Below are positions 1-64,000 of a stretch of 64,000 bases of DNA, piece by piece. This stretch comes from Syngnathus acus (lineage: Eukaryota > Chordata > Actinopteri > Syngnathiformes > Syngnathidae). The position numbers were made by a program, and so were the translations under genes. The stretch is from NCBI RefSeq assembly GCF_901709675.1, contig NC_051096.1, forward strand, positions 4,183,001 to 4,247,000. The letters are read 5' to 3'. Position 1 is the stretch's first letter. Each line of letters starts with the position of its first letter. The notes below the pieces were generated by a model that saw nothing but the letters and a program-made list of their open reading frames with translations, was not told the DNA's origin and did no database searches.

Positions 1-389
1 AGGGACCGGAGGAATAAATCTTTCTTGTGTACACAGTGCACGACTGTAGCAGGCTTCCAGATTAATGGAGTGGAGCTGGAAGGATTTGTTGCGGCAAAAA
101 AAAAAAAAAAAAAAACACGTCTTGGAGTATTTTAGGTGGTAGGCATGAAACAGAACACACGATTTAGGGGGATAAAGCTTCTTCACCTTGAAACTGCAAA
201 CTATATTTACAGTGTCAACTGTGAGATTACGCAACAGAGCCAAGAGAGAACACTGCAAACATATTCTGGCCTGCGGAGTAATTTTCAGCAGCTTTATTTG
301 TGACCACATTATTGTAGATGTGGTTATATATTTGAAAACAAAAACTTGGGAATGCACGTTTGTTTTATAGAAGTGGGAAACTCACTTAC
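1..389 (-). other. start of the intron after exon 67
   Basis: Non-coding. A 20-base A run lies at about 97-116. No exon with a membrane helix is visible on the minus strand. The intron continues past the left edge. Confidence 0.75.
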
Positions 390-63741
<63,352 letters not shown>

Positions 63742-64000
63742 CTAAAAAAACAAACCAACAGAGGGACGATAACAATCAGAATCAACGACATAGGTCACGT
63801 ATTTGGCCAGCTGCTTCATGACGCATTCAAGGCAATTTTTTTTTTTTTTTCCGATGTGTCTGTGTTTAATGAGGCCCTGAATCATCGAGAAAGCAATTTA
63901 AAACGACAAGTCGTCGAGACAGAGGTGCTCGATAGATTCTTCTCCATCAGCACAGACTGAGGGACCGCAATCATGCGGTGAATCAGACACCGTGTAAGAA

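Overview
The window is vertebrate nuclear DNA, almost certainly from a ray-finned fish. Vertebrate features are a many-exon extracellular receptor-type gene with GT-AG introns; fish features are introns of often only 70 to 400 bp and several non-autonomous DNA transposon families. I cannot name the species. No bacterial, viral or organellar gene is visible.

Nearly the whole window is one gene read on the minus strand: csmd2, encoding CUB and sushi multiple domains protein 2. I resolve 67 coding exons (about 10.1 kb of coding sequence, about 3,370 codons). Exon numbers below run from the 5' end (high coordinates) to the 3' end (low coordinates). Reading order is: second half of CUB1, sushi 1, CUB2, a short linker exon, sushi 2, then strict CUB/sushi alternation to CUB14, then fifteen tandem sushi domains (14 to 28), a linker, and three exons of the conserved juxtamembrane region. 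The signal peptide and first half of CUB1 lie beyond the right edge. The transmembrane segment and cytoplasmic tail lie beyond the left edge. Every junction was checked for splice consensus and codon phase, and all join in frame with one exception: exon 53 (sushi 19) lacks one base and is frameshifted.

Region by region: 390-10763 holds the juxtamembrane exons, linker and sushi 28 to 14. 12424-43462 holds CUB14 back to the second half of CUB2. 43463-63628 is mostly three large introns (11.5, 2.1 and 6.2 kb) separating CUB2, sushi 1 and CUB1.

The introns carry at least ten copies of a 285-407 bp palindromic-ended MITE family with TA target duplications, three hAT-like elements (two with exact 8-bp duplications), a 791 bp TA-flanked element with related ends, a short mariner-like MITE, microsatellites, and several candidate regulatory motifs (RFX-type X-boxes, clustered TAATTA sites). 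I saw no tRNA, rRNA, CRISPR array or second protein-coding gene.

CSMD proteins are large single-pass membrane proteins, mostly neuronal, implicated in synapse and dendrite development and (for CSMD1) complement regulation. That role is taken from the family; it is not read from this sequence.
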